From FEN-1139 sp964396375 (GTDB lineage: Bacteria > Myxococcota_A > Polyangia > Polyangiales > Polyangiaceae), in assembly GCA_964396375.1 (NCBI GenBank), contig CAYNEY010000020.1, positions 33,739-97,738 on the forward strand: 64,000 nucleotides of DNA, read 5' to 3'. Below are positions 9,258 through 16,570 of the stretch, in pieces; the stretch's first letter is position 1, and the number at the start of each line of letters is the position of its first letter. Under the pieces are notes generated by a model, which was not told the DNA's origin, did not search any database, and saw only the letters and a program-made list of their open reading frames with translations. Position numbers and translations under genes: made by a program.

Positions 9258-10493
9258 TCAGCCATTGTGGGGGCTGGATTCATGGGGGAAGCGATCCATC
9301 CGTGAGAGCACCGGGAATCGGAGTGCCCAGAGCCCAGCCACACCTACGCTGGCCGCGCCCCCGAGCAGGATCGCTGGCACCAGGCCAAACCATCCGGCGG
9401 TGATCCCCGACTCGAACTCCCCGAGCTCGTTCGAGGCACCGATGAAGATCGAATTGACGGCGCTGACGCGACCGCGGATCGGATCCGGGGTCTCGGCTTG
9501 GACCAAGAGGTGACGGACATAGACGCTCACCATGTCGCCGGCACCGAGCAAGATCAGGCACAAGGCGGCGGGAAGAAGGCTGCGGGAGAGCCCGAATCCG
9601 ATGGTCGCGAAGCCAAACAGCACCACCCCGCCGAACATCCAGGCACCCACCCGGCGCCGCAGGGGAAAGAGGGTGAGCATGACGGTCGTGAGCACGGCAC
9701 CGAGAGCAGGAGAAGCGCGGAGCAACCCGAGGGCCGCGGGAGAAGAGTGGAGGATATCCTTGGCGAAGGCCGGCAGGAGCGCGGTGGCGCCGCCGAACAG
9801 CACCACGAACAGATCGAGGGAGATGGCGCCGAGGATGACGGGGCGGGACCACACGAAGCGGAAGCCTTCCAGGGCTTCCGTCATGTTCCTCGATGTGGAG
9901 GTGGGGCGCTCTTGACTCGAGGAAACCGCGAAGAGCAGGCCACAGCCGCAAAGCTCGAGGACGGCGACGGTGAGGTACACCACCTGTGGGCCGAACAGGT
10001 AGAGGAACCCACCGAGCACGGGTCCCGCGATGACCGCCGCGTGAAACGTGCTGGTGGAGAGCGCGACGGCCTGCCCGAGCTCTTCACGGGGCACCAGGTT
10101 GGGGACCAAGGCTTGTCCCGCAGGCATGGAGAAGGCTCGCGCGCTGCCGACCAAGACGAGGATTGCGAACACCAGAAGCACGTTGAAGTCAGCACTCTCG
10201 GAGAGCAAAGTGAGGAGGAGCGCGGCCAGGGCTTGCACAGCCAAGGTCGTGCCCAGAATCCGTCGGCGGTTGTACCGATCGGCGACGCCGCCCGAAGGAA
10301 GGATGAAGAGGAGGAAGGGCAAGAACATCGCGAGCCCGACGTAGCCGAGGTTGCGGACATCGTTCGTGCGGTCGTAGACCTGCCAACCGACGGCAACGCC
10401 TTGCATCTGTGCGCCCAACGTGCCGAGCAGCCGCGCCAGAAGAAAAGTGGAGAAGCCAGGGTACTCGAGCACCCGAAGCTTGGGCGAAAGCAT
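9258..10493 (-). CDS. MFS transporter, EntS/MFS_3-like exporter
   Basis: 411 aa with about eleven or twelve hydrophobic segments. The motif GVADRYNRRR after the second helix is the classic MFS loop 2-3 signature. The N-terminus (FLLARLLGTLGAQMQGVAVGWQVYD) resembles the enterobactin-exporter-type MFS_3 group. The substrate cannot be told from sequence. It lies 43 nt downstream of the ppsR start on the same strand and is divergent from the GH31 gene with an 86-nt gap. Confidence 0.85.
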   Translation of the reverse strand: MLSPKLRVLEYPGFSTFLLARLLGTLGAQMQGVAVGWQVYDRTNDVRNLGYVGLAMFLPFLLFILPSGGVADRYNRRRILGTTLAVQALAALLLTLLSESADFNVLLVFAILVLVGSARAFSMPAGQALVPNLVPREELGQAVALSTSTFHAAVIAGPVLGGFLYLFGPQVVYLTVAVLELCGCGLLFAVSSSQERPTSTSRNMTEALEGFRFVWSRPVILGAISLDLFVVLFGGATALLPAFAKDILHSSPAALGLLRASPALGAVLTTVMLTLFPLRRRVGAWMFGGVVLFGFATIGFGLSRSLLPAALCLILLGAGDMVSVYVRHLLVQAETPDPIRGRVSAVNSIFIGASNELGEFESGITAGWFGLVPAILLGGAASVGVAGLWALRFPVLSRMDRFPHESSPHNG

Positions 10494-10579
10494 GCCGCCT
10501 GATACCTGAGGAGCTTGCCGATGGCCAGCCGCTCGGGGCTTGAAGGGGATGGCCTCGGGAGGATAGGCTGGCGCAACCC

Positions 10580-12592
10580 ATGGCCAAGATCGTCGCCGAG
10601 CCCACCCGCCTGATCCGAAAATCCGACTGGGAAACCCTGATCATCGAGGCATGGGGGCAAAATGGCCTGCGGGTGCGCGCCACGAGGAGACCCGCGCTCA
10701 CCGGTCGTGATTGGGCCCTGCTCCCCGCCGAGACTCGGGAGGTCGAGGTGCGTGTGGATGGACAGACGGCGAGCTTGCGCCACGGCCTGCTCGAGTGCCG
10801 CATCAACGCCGAGGGCTGGCTCTCCTTCGTGAATCAGCGCGGTCAGGTGCTGCTCGAGGAATACTGGCGCAATCGCCATAGGCTCGAGCGCTTCGCGCTG
10901 CCGCTCAATATCGCGGCACGGGAGCTGCGTCCGCTCTGCGGTGCGGACGGCTACGCCCTGGCTTTGCGCTTCGAGGCGAAAGAGGGCGAGAAGCTGTTCG
11001 GGATGGGACAGTATCAGGAGCCCAACCTGGACAAGAAGGGTTGTGTGCTCGAACTCGCCCACCGCAACACACAGTCGAGCGTGCCCTTCGTGCTCTCGAA
11101 CCGGGGCTACGGCTTTCTCTTCAACAACCCCGCGGTGGGCAAGGTGGTCTTCGGACGCAACCTGACCGAGTGGACCGCGCCCATGACCTTCGAGATCGAC
11201 TACTGGCTCTGCGCTGGGGACACCCCAGCCATGCTCGAGGAACAGTACACGGCGGTGACTGGGCGAGTGCCGCTGATGCCGGAGCATGGGCTCGGCTTCA
11301 CCCAGTGCAAGATGCGCTACCGGACCCAAGCCGAGCTGATGGGCGTGGTGCGCGAGCACAAGCGGCGGGGGTTGCCTCTCGACATGGTGGTGGCGGACTT
11401 CTTCCACTGGACCATCCAGGGGGATTTCCGGTTCGATGCCGAGGATTGGCCGGACGTCGAGGGCATGGTGCGCGAACTCCGGGAGTACGGCGTGGAGCTG
11501 ATGGTATCGATCTGGCCGACCATCGACACACGCTCCGAGAACCGGCGCGAGATGGAGGAGCGCGGGCTCTTGATCGGCGTCGATCGGGGTCCACGCATGA
11601 ACATGAATTGGATGGGAGAAACGGTATTCTTCGACGCCACCAACCCCGAGGCCCGAAGCTTCGTGTGGGAGAAGGCAAAGCAGAACTACTTCGACAAGGG
11701 GATCCGTACCTTCTGGCTGGATGAGGCCGAGCCCGAGTTTGGTCTGTACGATTTCGACATCTTCCGTTTCTTCGCCGGGCCCGCGCTGGCCGTTTCCAAC
11801 ATCTATCCCGCCGCCTACGCCGAAGGCTTCTACGATGGCCTCCGAGAGGCCGGGGTCGAGCACCCGATGTGCCTGGTGCGGGCGGCCTGGGCTGGGAGTC
11901 AGCGCTTCGGCGCGCTGGTGTGGTCGGGGGACATCCACTCGAGCTTTCGCTCCCTTCGAGATCAACTGGCGGCGGGGCTCTCGATGGGGCTCGCCGGGAT
12001 CCCATGGTGGACCACCGACATCGGTGGTTTCATCGGTGGTGATCCCACCTCCCCCGAGTTTCGTGAGCTTCTGGTGCGCTGGTTCGAGTGGGGCTGCTTC
12101 TGTCCCGTGTTCCGGCTGCACGGCGATCGGGTGCCGTACCGACCCCCGCCGGTTCCGCGCCGCAACGACATCCTGCAGTTTGGTTCGGGGGCAGAGAATG
12201 AAGTGTGGAGCTTTGGCGAGGAGGCGTATCCGATCTTGTGCCAGTATCTCTTCCTCAGGGAACGCCTGCGCCCCTACCTGCGTCGGTTGATGCGCGAAGC
12301 CCACGAGCGGGGGACTCCCGTCATGCGACCACTGTTCTACGACTTTCCCGATGACGCGCGGGCCTGGGAGGTCGAGACGGAGTACATGCTGGGGCCGGAG
12401 CTTCTGGTTGCGCCGGTGATGGAGGCTGGCCAACGACGGCGCTCTCTCTACCTGCCCAAAGGCACGAGCTATCGTTCGGCATGGACTGGCGAACAGTTTC
12501 AGGGAGGGCAGACCATCGAGGTAGAAGCGCCCCTGGACCGGATCCCTCTCATGCTGGTGGGGAACGCGAGCCTGCCGATCGTGGAGCCGTGA
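10580..12592 (+). CDS. Glycoside hydrolase family 31 (alpha-glucosidase/alpha-xylosidase type)
   Basis: 670 aa, no signal peptide, so probably cytoplasmic. GH31 enzymes retain configuration while removing alpha-linked glucose, xylose or galactose. Visible landmarks: N-terminal beta-domain with LFGMGQYQEPN, a (beta/alpha)8 region with the nucleophile in FWLDEAEPE (about residue 380), the acid/base Asp in WSGDIHSSF (about 448), then GFIGGDPTSPEFRELLVRW. The substrate is undecided; the WLDEAEPE form is seen in several GH31 subgroups. It may process imported oligosaccharides. A weak terminator-like AGGC/GCCT hairpin with four Ts follows at 12600-12617. Confidence 0.9.
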   Translation: MAKIVAEPTRLIRKSDWETLIIEAWGQNGLRVRATRRPALTGRDWALLPAETREVEVRVDGQTASLRHGLLECRINAEGWLSFVNQRGQVLLEEYWRNRHRLERFALPLNIAARELRPLCGADGYALALRFEAKEGEKLFGMGQYQEPNLDKKGCVLELAHRNTQSSVPFVLSNRGYGFLFNNPAVGKVVFGRNLTEWTAPMTFEIDYWLCAGDTPAMLEEQYTAVTGRVPLMPEHGLGFTQCKMRYRTQAELMGVVREHKRRGLPLDMVVADFFHWTIQGDFRFDAEDWPDVEGMVRELREYGVELMVSIWPTIDTRSENRREMEERGLLIGVDRGPRMNMNWMGETVFFDATNPEARSFVWEKAKQNYFDKGIRTFWLDEAEPEFGLYDFDIFRFFAGPALAVSNIYPAAYAEGFYDGLREAGVEHPMCLVRAAWAGSQRFGALVWSGDIHSSFRSLRDQLAAGLSMGLAGIPWWTTDIGGFIGGDPTSPEFRELLVRWFEWGCFCPVFRLHGDRVPYRPPPVPRRNDILQFGSGAENEVWSFGEEAYPILCQYLFLRERLRPYLRRLMREAHERGTPVMRPLFYDFPDDARAWEVETEYMLGPELLVAPVMEAGQRRRSLYLPKGTSYRSAWTGEQFQGGQTIEVEAPLDRIPLMLVGNASLPIVEP

Positions 12593-12782
12593 TGTAAGCA
12601 GGCTTGGGGGGCCTTTTCCTTGCAGCCACGGTGCGAAATTGTGTCCGTGGGCGGGGGTGGGAACGTTCAGAAGCAGATCTCGTACCGTCTCGTCGACAGG
12701 ATCGCCTCTCACCGACCGACTCACCTGTGGTAGACCGAGGGTTCGTAACGACAGGGTGGTGACCCCAGCTCGGAGGTGATGC

Positions 12783-14201
12783 GTGGCCAACAAGAAGACC
12801 AAAGGCATGTCTCGTCGCGACTTTCTCGGAGTATCGCTCAGCACTACCGTGCTGGCCGGGATTGGGGTGGCCTGCAGCAGCGAAAGCGGAACCGGTCAAG
12901 AAGCTGGTGTAGGTGGTTCCGGAACTGGAGGCGGGACGGGTGCGAGTGGTGGACCGGGTCAAGGTGGTGCGGGTCAAGGTGGTGCGGGTCAAGGTGGTGC
13001 GGGTCAAGGCGGCGCGGGTCAAGGTGGTGCGGGTCAAGGCGGTGCGGGCCAAGGCGGCGCGGGTCAAGGCGGTGCGGGCCAAGGCGGCGCGGGTCAAGGC
13101 GGCGCGGGTCAAGGCGGTGCGGGCCAAGGCGGCGCGGGTCAGGGCGGTGCGGGTCAGGGCGGTGCGGGTCAGGGCGGTGCGGGTCAGGGCGGTGCGGGCC
13201 AAGGCGGAGACGGCCAAGGCGGAGACGGCCAAGGTGGCGCGAGCACCAGCGGTGAAGGTGGGAGCCCCGAAGCCGGTGGCTCTGGAGGTGAAGGCGGCAG
13301 CACATCACAGACCGAGGTGGCGGTCGCGCTGCGCAGCACGAGTTCCGGGATCGCGGCGGCGACCGTGGCGGCCATCGAGAGGATCGGGCTCCCCAATCTC
13401 TCCGGGCAGAATGTGGTGATCCGTCCGAATCAGATCGACACCGGTGACGGTGTGACCAACACCGAGGTGATCCGTGGAGTGATCCAGGCCGTGAACCGCG
13501 CGTGCCTGTCAGGTCCCGTTGGGTCGATCGTGGTCGCGGAAGACGCCTTCGCCTCTCCTGCGGGCTCGAACATGCAGACCAATGGTGTCGTCGCCGTGTG
13601 TGCGGAGGAGGGTGCTACCACCCTCGATCTCTCCGGAACTGCCACCACCAACCATGCTCCGGCTGGAGCCGGAAACTGGGGCGGAGGGCTCGACTTCTAC
13701 GACACGGTGTACGAGGCTGACTACGTGATCAATGTGCCGCGCTGCAAATGCCATGGGAGCACCAACTTCAGCATGGCGCTCAAGGCTTGGTTTGGCAGCG
13801 TGCGGCGACCAGGGGACTTGCACGGCAGCGGCAACCTGCACGACAAATGCGCGGAGGCCCACCTGGTGAAGCAGGAGAGCTTCGTCGTGCTCGACGCCAC
13901 CGAGTGCATGGTCACCGGTGGTCCGCAGCGTGGCACCATGCGGGACTCGGGCATCGTGGCCGCGACCAAGGACGCCATCTTGGCTGACGTGACGGGCCTG
14001 GCCATCATCCGGCACTTCGGCGACGATCTTGATGACAGCGACAAGGGACCAGCCTTCACCGTAGCACCCTGGCAGCAGCGTCAGATCCTGAAGGCGATGT
14101 CGCTTTCTTTCCCAGGTTGGGTCACTGAAGCCACGGACTACTCCTATGATGGTGAAGGGATCTCCACCATCGACGACATCATGGCCAAGCGAACAGCATG
14201 A
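12783..14201 (+). CDS. Tat-exported DUF362 lipoprotein with Gly-rich linker
   Basis: 472 aa from GTG; a GGAGGTG Shine-Dalgarno at 12772-12778 fixes this start. The twin-arginine motif SRRDFLG is followed by a hydrophobic core and GVACSS, so it is probably a Tat-exported lipoprotein. About 18 five-residue GQGGA/GQGGD repeats follow. The rest matches DUF362: IGLPNLSGQNVVIRPNQID, VINVPRCKCHGSTNFSMALK and LADVTGLAIIRHFG. Tat export suggests folding, perhaps with a cofactor, before export. The stop overlaps the start of the next gene (ATGA), so the multihaem lipoprotein is probably its partner. Enzymatic role unknown. Confidence 0.85.
   Translation: MANKKTKGMSRRDFLGVSLSTTVLAGIGVACSSESGTGQEAGVGGSGTGGGTGASGGPGQGGAGQGGAGQGGAGQGGAGQGGAGQGGAGQGGAGQGGAGQGGAGQGGAGQGGAGQGGAGQGGAGQGGAGQGGAGQGGAGQGGDGQGGDGQGGASTSGEGGSPEAGGSGGEGGSTSQTEVAVALRSTSSGIAAATVAAIERIGLPNLSGQNVVIRPNQIDTGDGVTNTEVIRGVIQAVNRACLSGPVGSIVVAEDAFASPAGSNMQTNGVVAVCAEEGATTLDLSGTATTNHAPAGAGNWGGGLDFYDTVYEADYVINVPRCKCHGSTNFSMALKAWFGSVRRPGDLHGSGNLHDKCAEAHLVKQESFVVLDATECMVTGGPQRGTMRDSGIVAATKDAILADVTGLAIIRHFGDDLDDSDKGPAFTVAPWQQRQILKAMSLSFPGWVTEATDYSYDGEGISTIDDIMAKRTA
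12958..13240 (+). repeat. 15-bp coding tandem repeat (GQGGA pentapeptides)
   Basis: About eighteen 15-bp units of the GGTCAAGGCGGTGCG type encode GQGGA, with two GQGGD variants at the end. The third-base variants (ggt/ggc, caa/cag) form higher-order blocks, showing duplication in runs. It forms the linker between lipobox and DUF362 domain. Confidence 0.9.
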
Positions 14202-15247
14202 ACTCGACCTATTTCAGGATTTCCTCCGTCCCGTCCACAGCGTTTCTGAGCGCGCTCATCGCGTTGAGCATGGCTTGCAGCTCGGGGGGCAGTGGGGATG
14301 AGTCCGCGACGGGTGGTGCTGCCGGTGATCCTGTTGGGCAGGGCGGAGGCTTGGCAGGGGGCGAGGGTGGCACCTCGACGGGAGCAGGTGGCACGACCAG
14401 CCAGGCTGGGGCCACCGGCTTTGGTGGCGACACGGGAGGCTGCAGTGCCGAGGTGATTGGCCCAACCAGTCACCCCGTCGGCAATTACGACAACATGTCG
14501 TGCAACCTGCCGGATTGTCATGAGGGCGAGGTGGGCGGATGGATCTACGCCAGCCGGTTTGGGTATCCCTGGGTGCCTGGTGCCACCATCACCATCACCA
14601 ACCTGGATGGCACCACGGCGGTGACCAGCGCAGCCGAGGACGGCTTCTTCAACTTCGGGCCTGAGGTGGTGATCTCGTCGCCGTACAAGGTTTGCGTGAG
14701 CCGCTGCCCGAGTACGGACTGCAACCTGACGCCGCATGTCAGCACGGATTGTCTGGCACCCGGCTGCCACGCACAGCCCACCCAACGCATCTACGTGACC
14801 GCCCCTGAGCTCACCGGCACCGGTGGCGCCGCAACCGGGGTAGATTGTGTGCCTCCAACGCCGGGTGGGCCGTACGTGCACGCGGAGAACACGACCAGCG
14901 CCGTGGCGAACCAGCCCTGTGTGAACTGTCACGCCGATCCCCTCTACTTGGGAGGGTTTCTCTACGACGGCCCGACGAGCCGCACCACGGTCGCGGGGGC
15001 CACGGTCGAGATCATCCCTGCAAGCGGACCGACCATCAGCACCGTAACGGGACCCGATGGGATGTTCTTCCTCGGAACCAACGGCCTCGAGGTCACGACC
15101 CAAACCTTGACCGCGCCCTACACGGTCTGCGTCAGCAAGTGTCCCACCTCACGGCTCTGCTCCCTCACCAACGGCCATTTGACCACCGACGATTGTGGGC
15201 GTTGCCACGATGGGCTCACCGAGGATAGCGTGTATCTGCGTCCCTGA
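14198..15247 (+). CDS. Tetrahaem-motif lipoprotein with two duplicated cytochrome/beta-domain modules
   Basis: 349 aa. The signal peptide ends in SMACSS (lipobox), followed by a Gly-rich linker. Four haem-attachment-like motifs are visible: CNLPDCH and CLAPGCH (CX4CH), then CVNCH and CGRCH (CXXCH). They bracket two beta-sandwich segments (GATITITNLDG... and GATVEIIPASG...) that look like carboxypeptidase-regulatory-like folds, each closed by PYKVCVSRCP or PYTVCVSKCP. The protein is therefore an internal duplication of one module. The start overlaps the DUF362 stop by ATGA. I infer an exported redox partner of the DUF362 protein. Haem binding is not proven. Confidence 0.78.
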   Translation: MNSTYFRISSVPSTAFLSALIALSMACSSGGSGDESATGGAAGDPVGQGGGLAGGEGGTSTGAGGTTSQAGATGFGGDTGGCSAEVIGPTSHPVGNYDNMSCNLPDCHEGEVGGWIYASRFGYPWVPGATITITNLDGTTAVTSAAEDGFFNFGPEVVISSPYKVCVSRCPSTDCNLTPHVSTDCLAPGCHAQPTQRIYVTAPELTGTGGAATGVDCVPPTPGGPYVHAENTTSAVANQPCVNCHADPLYLGGFLYDGPTSRTTVAGATVEIIPASGPTISTVTGPDGMFFLGTNGLEVTTQTLTAPYTVCVSKCPTSRLCSLTNGHLTTDDCGRCHDGLTEDSVYLRP

Positions 15248-15333
15248 ACTCCCTTGGCGCAGTCACCCTGGTGGAGCGGAGGAACTCGGGAGCGGAGCGT
15301 GACCAAAAAGCCTTGGTGAATACGAGCGTTGGA

Positions 15334-15630
15334 TCAGGCCGCGAGTTCTACGGCGCAAGGTCGGAGGTTGGACGGTGAACGGCGCAACTCGGAGAGCGCT
15401 TCGGCAATCCTCGCGTGTTCCAGTCGCTGGTGGTTGCGCTCCTGGAAGACGATCCGCGTGATCCGGTGCCGTGGGGTCGTGTAGTCGCTGTTCTGAAGGA
15501 TGGCGAATCCAAGCCGCTCCAGAGCCGAAGCTGTGTCAACTCCCATCGTCTCTCCGTGCGAAGCCAACAGCTCCAGCTCCGCGATGCGCTGCTCTGCCTC
15601 GAGGCGCACGATGATCTTCATGGCGTTCAT
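15334..15630 (-). CDS. Uncharacterised ~98-aa protein, paralogue 1 of a Pho-linked pair
   Basis: The open frame is longer, but the start at ATG 15630 (MNAMKIIVRL) aligns with the start of the second paralogue (MKSHQVMVRL) and has GGAG just upstream. A GATACT -10-like hexamer lies a few bases before the start. The alignment continues through AELELL/AALEIF, SDYTTPRHRITR/VEYSTSRFRVTY and RLEHARIAEAL/RLDTGRLMQIL. No known family recognised; probably a small cytoplasmic alpha/beta protein. GTCAC elements 22 bp apart upstream (15654-15680) suggest phosphate control. Confidence 0.6.
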   Translation of the reverse strand: MNAMKIIVRLEAEQRIAELELLASHGETMGVDTASALERLGFAILQNSDYTTPRHRITRIVFQERNHQRLEHARIAEALSELRRSPSNLRPCAVELAA

Positions 15631-15653
15631 GAACTCCAGTATCGAGCCCCGTC

Positions 15654-15680
15654 GTGACGGAGGTTCGGCGCCGGTGTGAC
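15654..15680 (-). promoter_or_regulatory. Candidate Pho-box half-sites upstream of paralogue 1
   Basis: On the minus strand, GTCAC occurs twice, starting at 15680 and 15658. The 22-bp spacing is two 11-bp Pho-box periods, just upstream of the ATG at 15630. The intermediate unit is degenerate. Confidence 0.4.
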
Positions 15681-15765
15681 GTTCTCGTGAAAAGACCGGG
15701 GGGGGGACCAGGCCGTTGGGCAGAGAACCCACCACGGCGTGTCCAGAACATCGCGATGGCGTCAA

Positions 15766-15836
15766 TGTCACAGATAAGTCACAGAACGTGACCCGAGTGT
15801 CACGATCAAGATCCTTGCGCGACACCAATCTGTCAC
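15766..15836 (+). promoter_or_regulatory. Array of helically phased GTCAC elements (Pho-box-like)
   Basis: GTCAC occurs at 15767, 15778, 15799 and 15832 (steps of 11, 21 and 33 nt), plus an inverted GTGAC at 15788. The first pair, TGTCACAGATA then AGTCACAGAAC, has exact 11-bp direct-repeat geometry like the CTGTCATAAAT-type Pho box. It sits between the start of paralogue 1 (minus) and the small membrane ORF (plus), close to the pst operon. PhoB binding is inference. Confidence 0.65.
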
Positions 15837-16375
15837 GCGGGGTGGGCATGCTGGGGGAACCGGGATAGACCCGATAATCGTGACCCATGAACCGGCGATC
15901 GCCCATCAGTGTGAAGGAACTCGGGCTCGGCGCCCTGCAACTGATCGGTCTCAGCTTCTGGGTTTTCGTGCTGCTGGCGGCATTCGCGGAGGCCAAAACC
16001 TGGGATCCTCGGATCACCGACTACACCGAGCAGTTCGGGTTTCTGTTCGACGGCCGTTGATGTGCCTCCTGTGACGGAGCAAAGAGGAGAGTCGAGGGCC
16101 GCGGACTCATCGGTCGCCAGCAAGTGCTCGACAGAACACAGGATCTGCATCAATCGCCCGGTGTCGAGCCTCTGGTCGAAACGGTCCGTGAGTCTGGCGT
16201 AGGTCACGCGGAAGCGTGAGGTGGAGTACTCGACGATTCGCTGCGGTGTGAGGGAAAGGTCGAGCAGCGTCGGCACCAATCCACGCAGTGGCGCCTGGCG
16301 ATGGGGAACGAAAATCTCGAGTGCGGCGCTCCGCTGCGCGTCATCCAGACGCACCATGACTTGATGGGATTTCAT
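15833..16375 (-). CDS. Uncharacterised protein, paralogue 2; C-terminal half doubtful
   Basis: 180 codons. Residues 1 to about 98 align with the protein at 15334-15630, whereas the remaining ~82 residues have no counterpart. They lie exactly opposite a small plus-strand membrane ORF (15887-16060), so the tail may be spurious or a read-through extension after stop loss. ATG at 16375. A good 11-bp direct repeat with GTCACC lies upstream at 16394-16415. Function unknown; Pho regulation is inferred from that site and from the neighbouring pst genes. Confidence 0.5.
   Translation of the reverse strand: MKSHQVMVRLDDAQRSAALEIFVPHRQAPLRGLVPTLLDLSLTPQRIVEYSTSRFRVTYARLTDRFDQRLDTGRLMQILCSVEHLLATDESAALDSPLCSVTGGTSTAVEQKPELLGVVGDPRIPGFGLRECRQQHENPEAETDQLQGAEPEFLHTDGRSPVHGSRLSGLSRFPQHAHPA
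15887..16060 (+). CDS. Small single-span membrane protein (57 aa)
   Basis: ATG at 15887, TGA at 16058-16060. It has a charged N-terminus (MNRRSPISVKEL), one clear hydrophobic segment (LQLIGLSFWVFVLLAAFA) and a polar C-terminal tail with DPRITDYTEQFGF. A GATAAT -10-like box at 15873-15878 would place transcription start only a few bases before the ATG, a near-leaderless arrangement. No Shine-Dalgarno is seen. The Pho-like array at 15766-15836 lies immediately upstream. It is antisense to the doubtful tail of the 15833-16375 frame. Function unknown. Confidence 0.5.
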   Translation: MNRRSPISVKELGLGALQLIGLSFWVFVLLAAFAEAKTWDPRITDYTEQFGFLFDGR

Positions 16376-16393
16376 GCGGCTTAGCCTGGTATT

Positions 16394-16415
16394 TTTGGGT
16401 GACGGGCCTCAGACG
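16394..16415 (-). promoter_or_regulatory. Candidate Pho box upstream of paralogue 2
   Basis: On the minus strand, CGTCTGAGGCC is followed directly by CGTCACCCAAA, two 11-mers with the GTC core in register. The second unit is very close to the ACGTCACCAAA unit upstream of pstS. It lies about 20 nt before ATG 16375. Confidence 0.6.
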
Positions 16416-16501
16416 CCGAGGGGGCAACCAAGCAAACTCGACGTGTCGAGAAGGCGGACACAGAGCAAAGGGCGGAGGCCTAAGGAGACGAGTTCATCAG
16501 A

Positions 16502-16557
16502 ACGTCACCAAACTGTTGCGGACTCGTCCCGTGCCACCGGAGCGACCTTGCTAGAGT
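16502..16557 (+). promoter_or_regulatory. pstS promoter: candidate Pho box plus extended -10
   Basis: Three consecutive 11-mers, ACGTCACCAAA, CTGTTGCGGAC and TCGTCCCGTGC, keep a GTC/GTT core at 16504, 16515 and 16526. An extended -10-like TGCTAGAGT follows at 16549-16557. Transcription would start near 16564, which favours ATG 16571 over the in-frame GTG at 16556 as the pstS start. Confidence 0.55.
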
Positions 16558-16570
16558 GCCTCACACCGAC

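Noticed and set aside
9881..12844. A 987-codon minus-strand open frame opposite GH31
   Set aside because: It runs antisense to GH31 and out of frame with the MFS gene; long open antisense frames arise from GC-rich third positions. No signal, family pattern or ribosome site.
12958..13240. Possible CRISPR-like array
   Set aside because: The 15-bp units are contiguous, in frame and encode GQGGA; no spacers are present.
12549..13308. Minus-strand frames with LTRTAL/HRPDP-type repeats opposite the Gly-rich linker
   Set aside because: Low-complexity shadows of the 15-bp coding repeat in the DUF362 gene.
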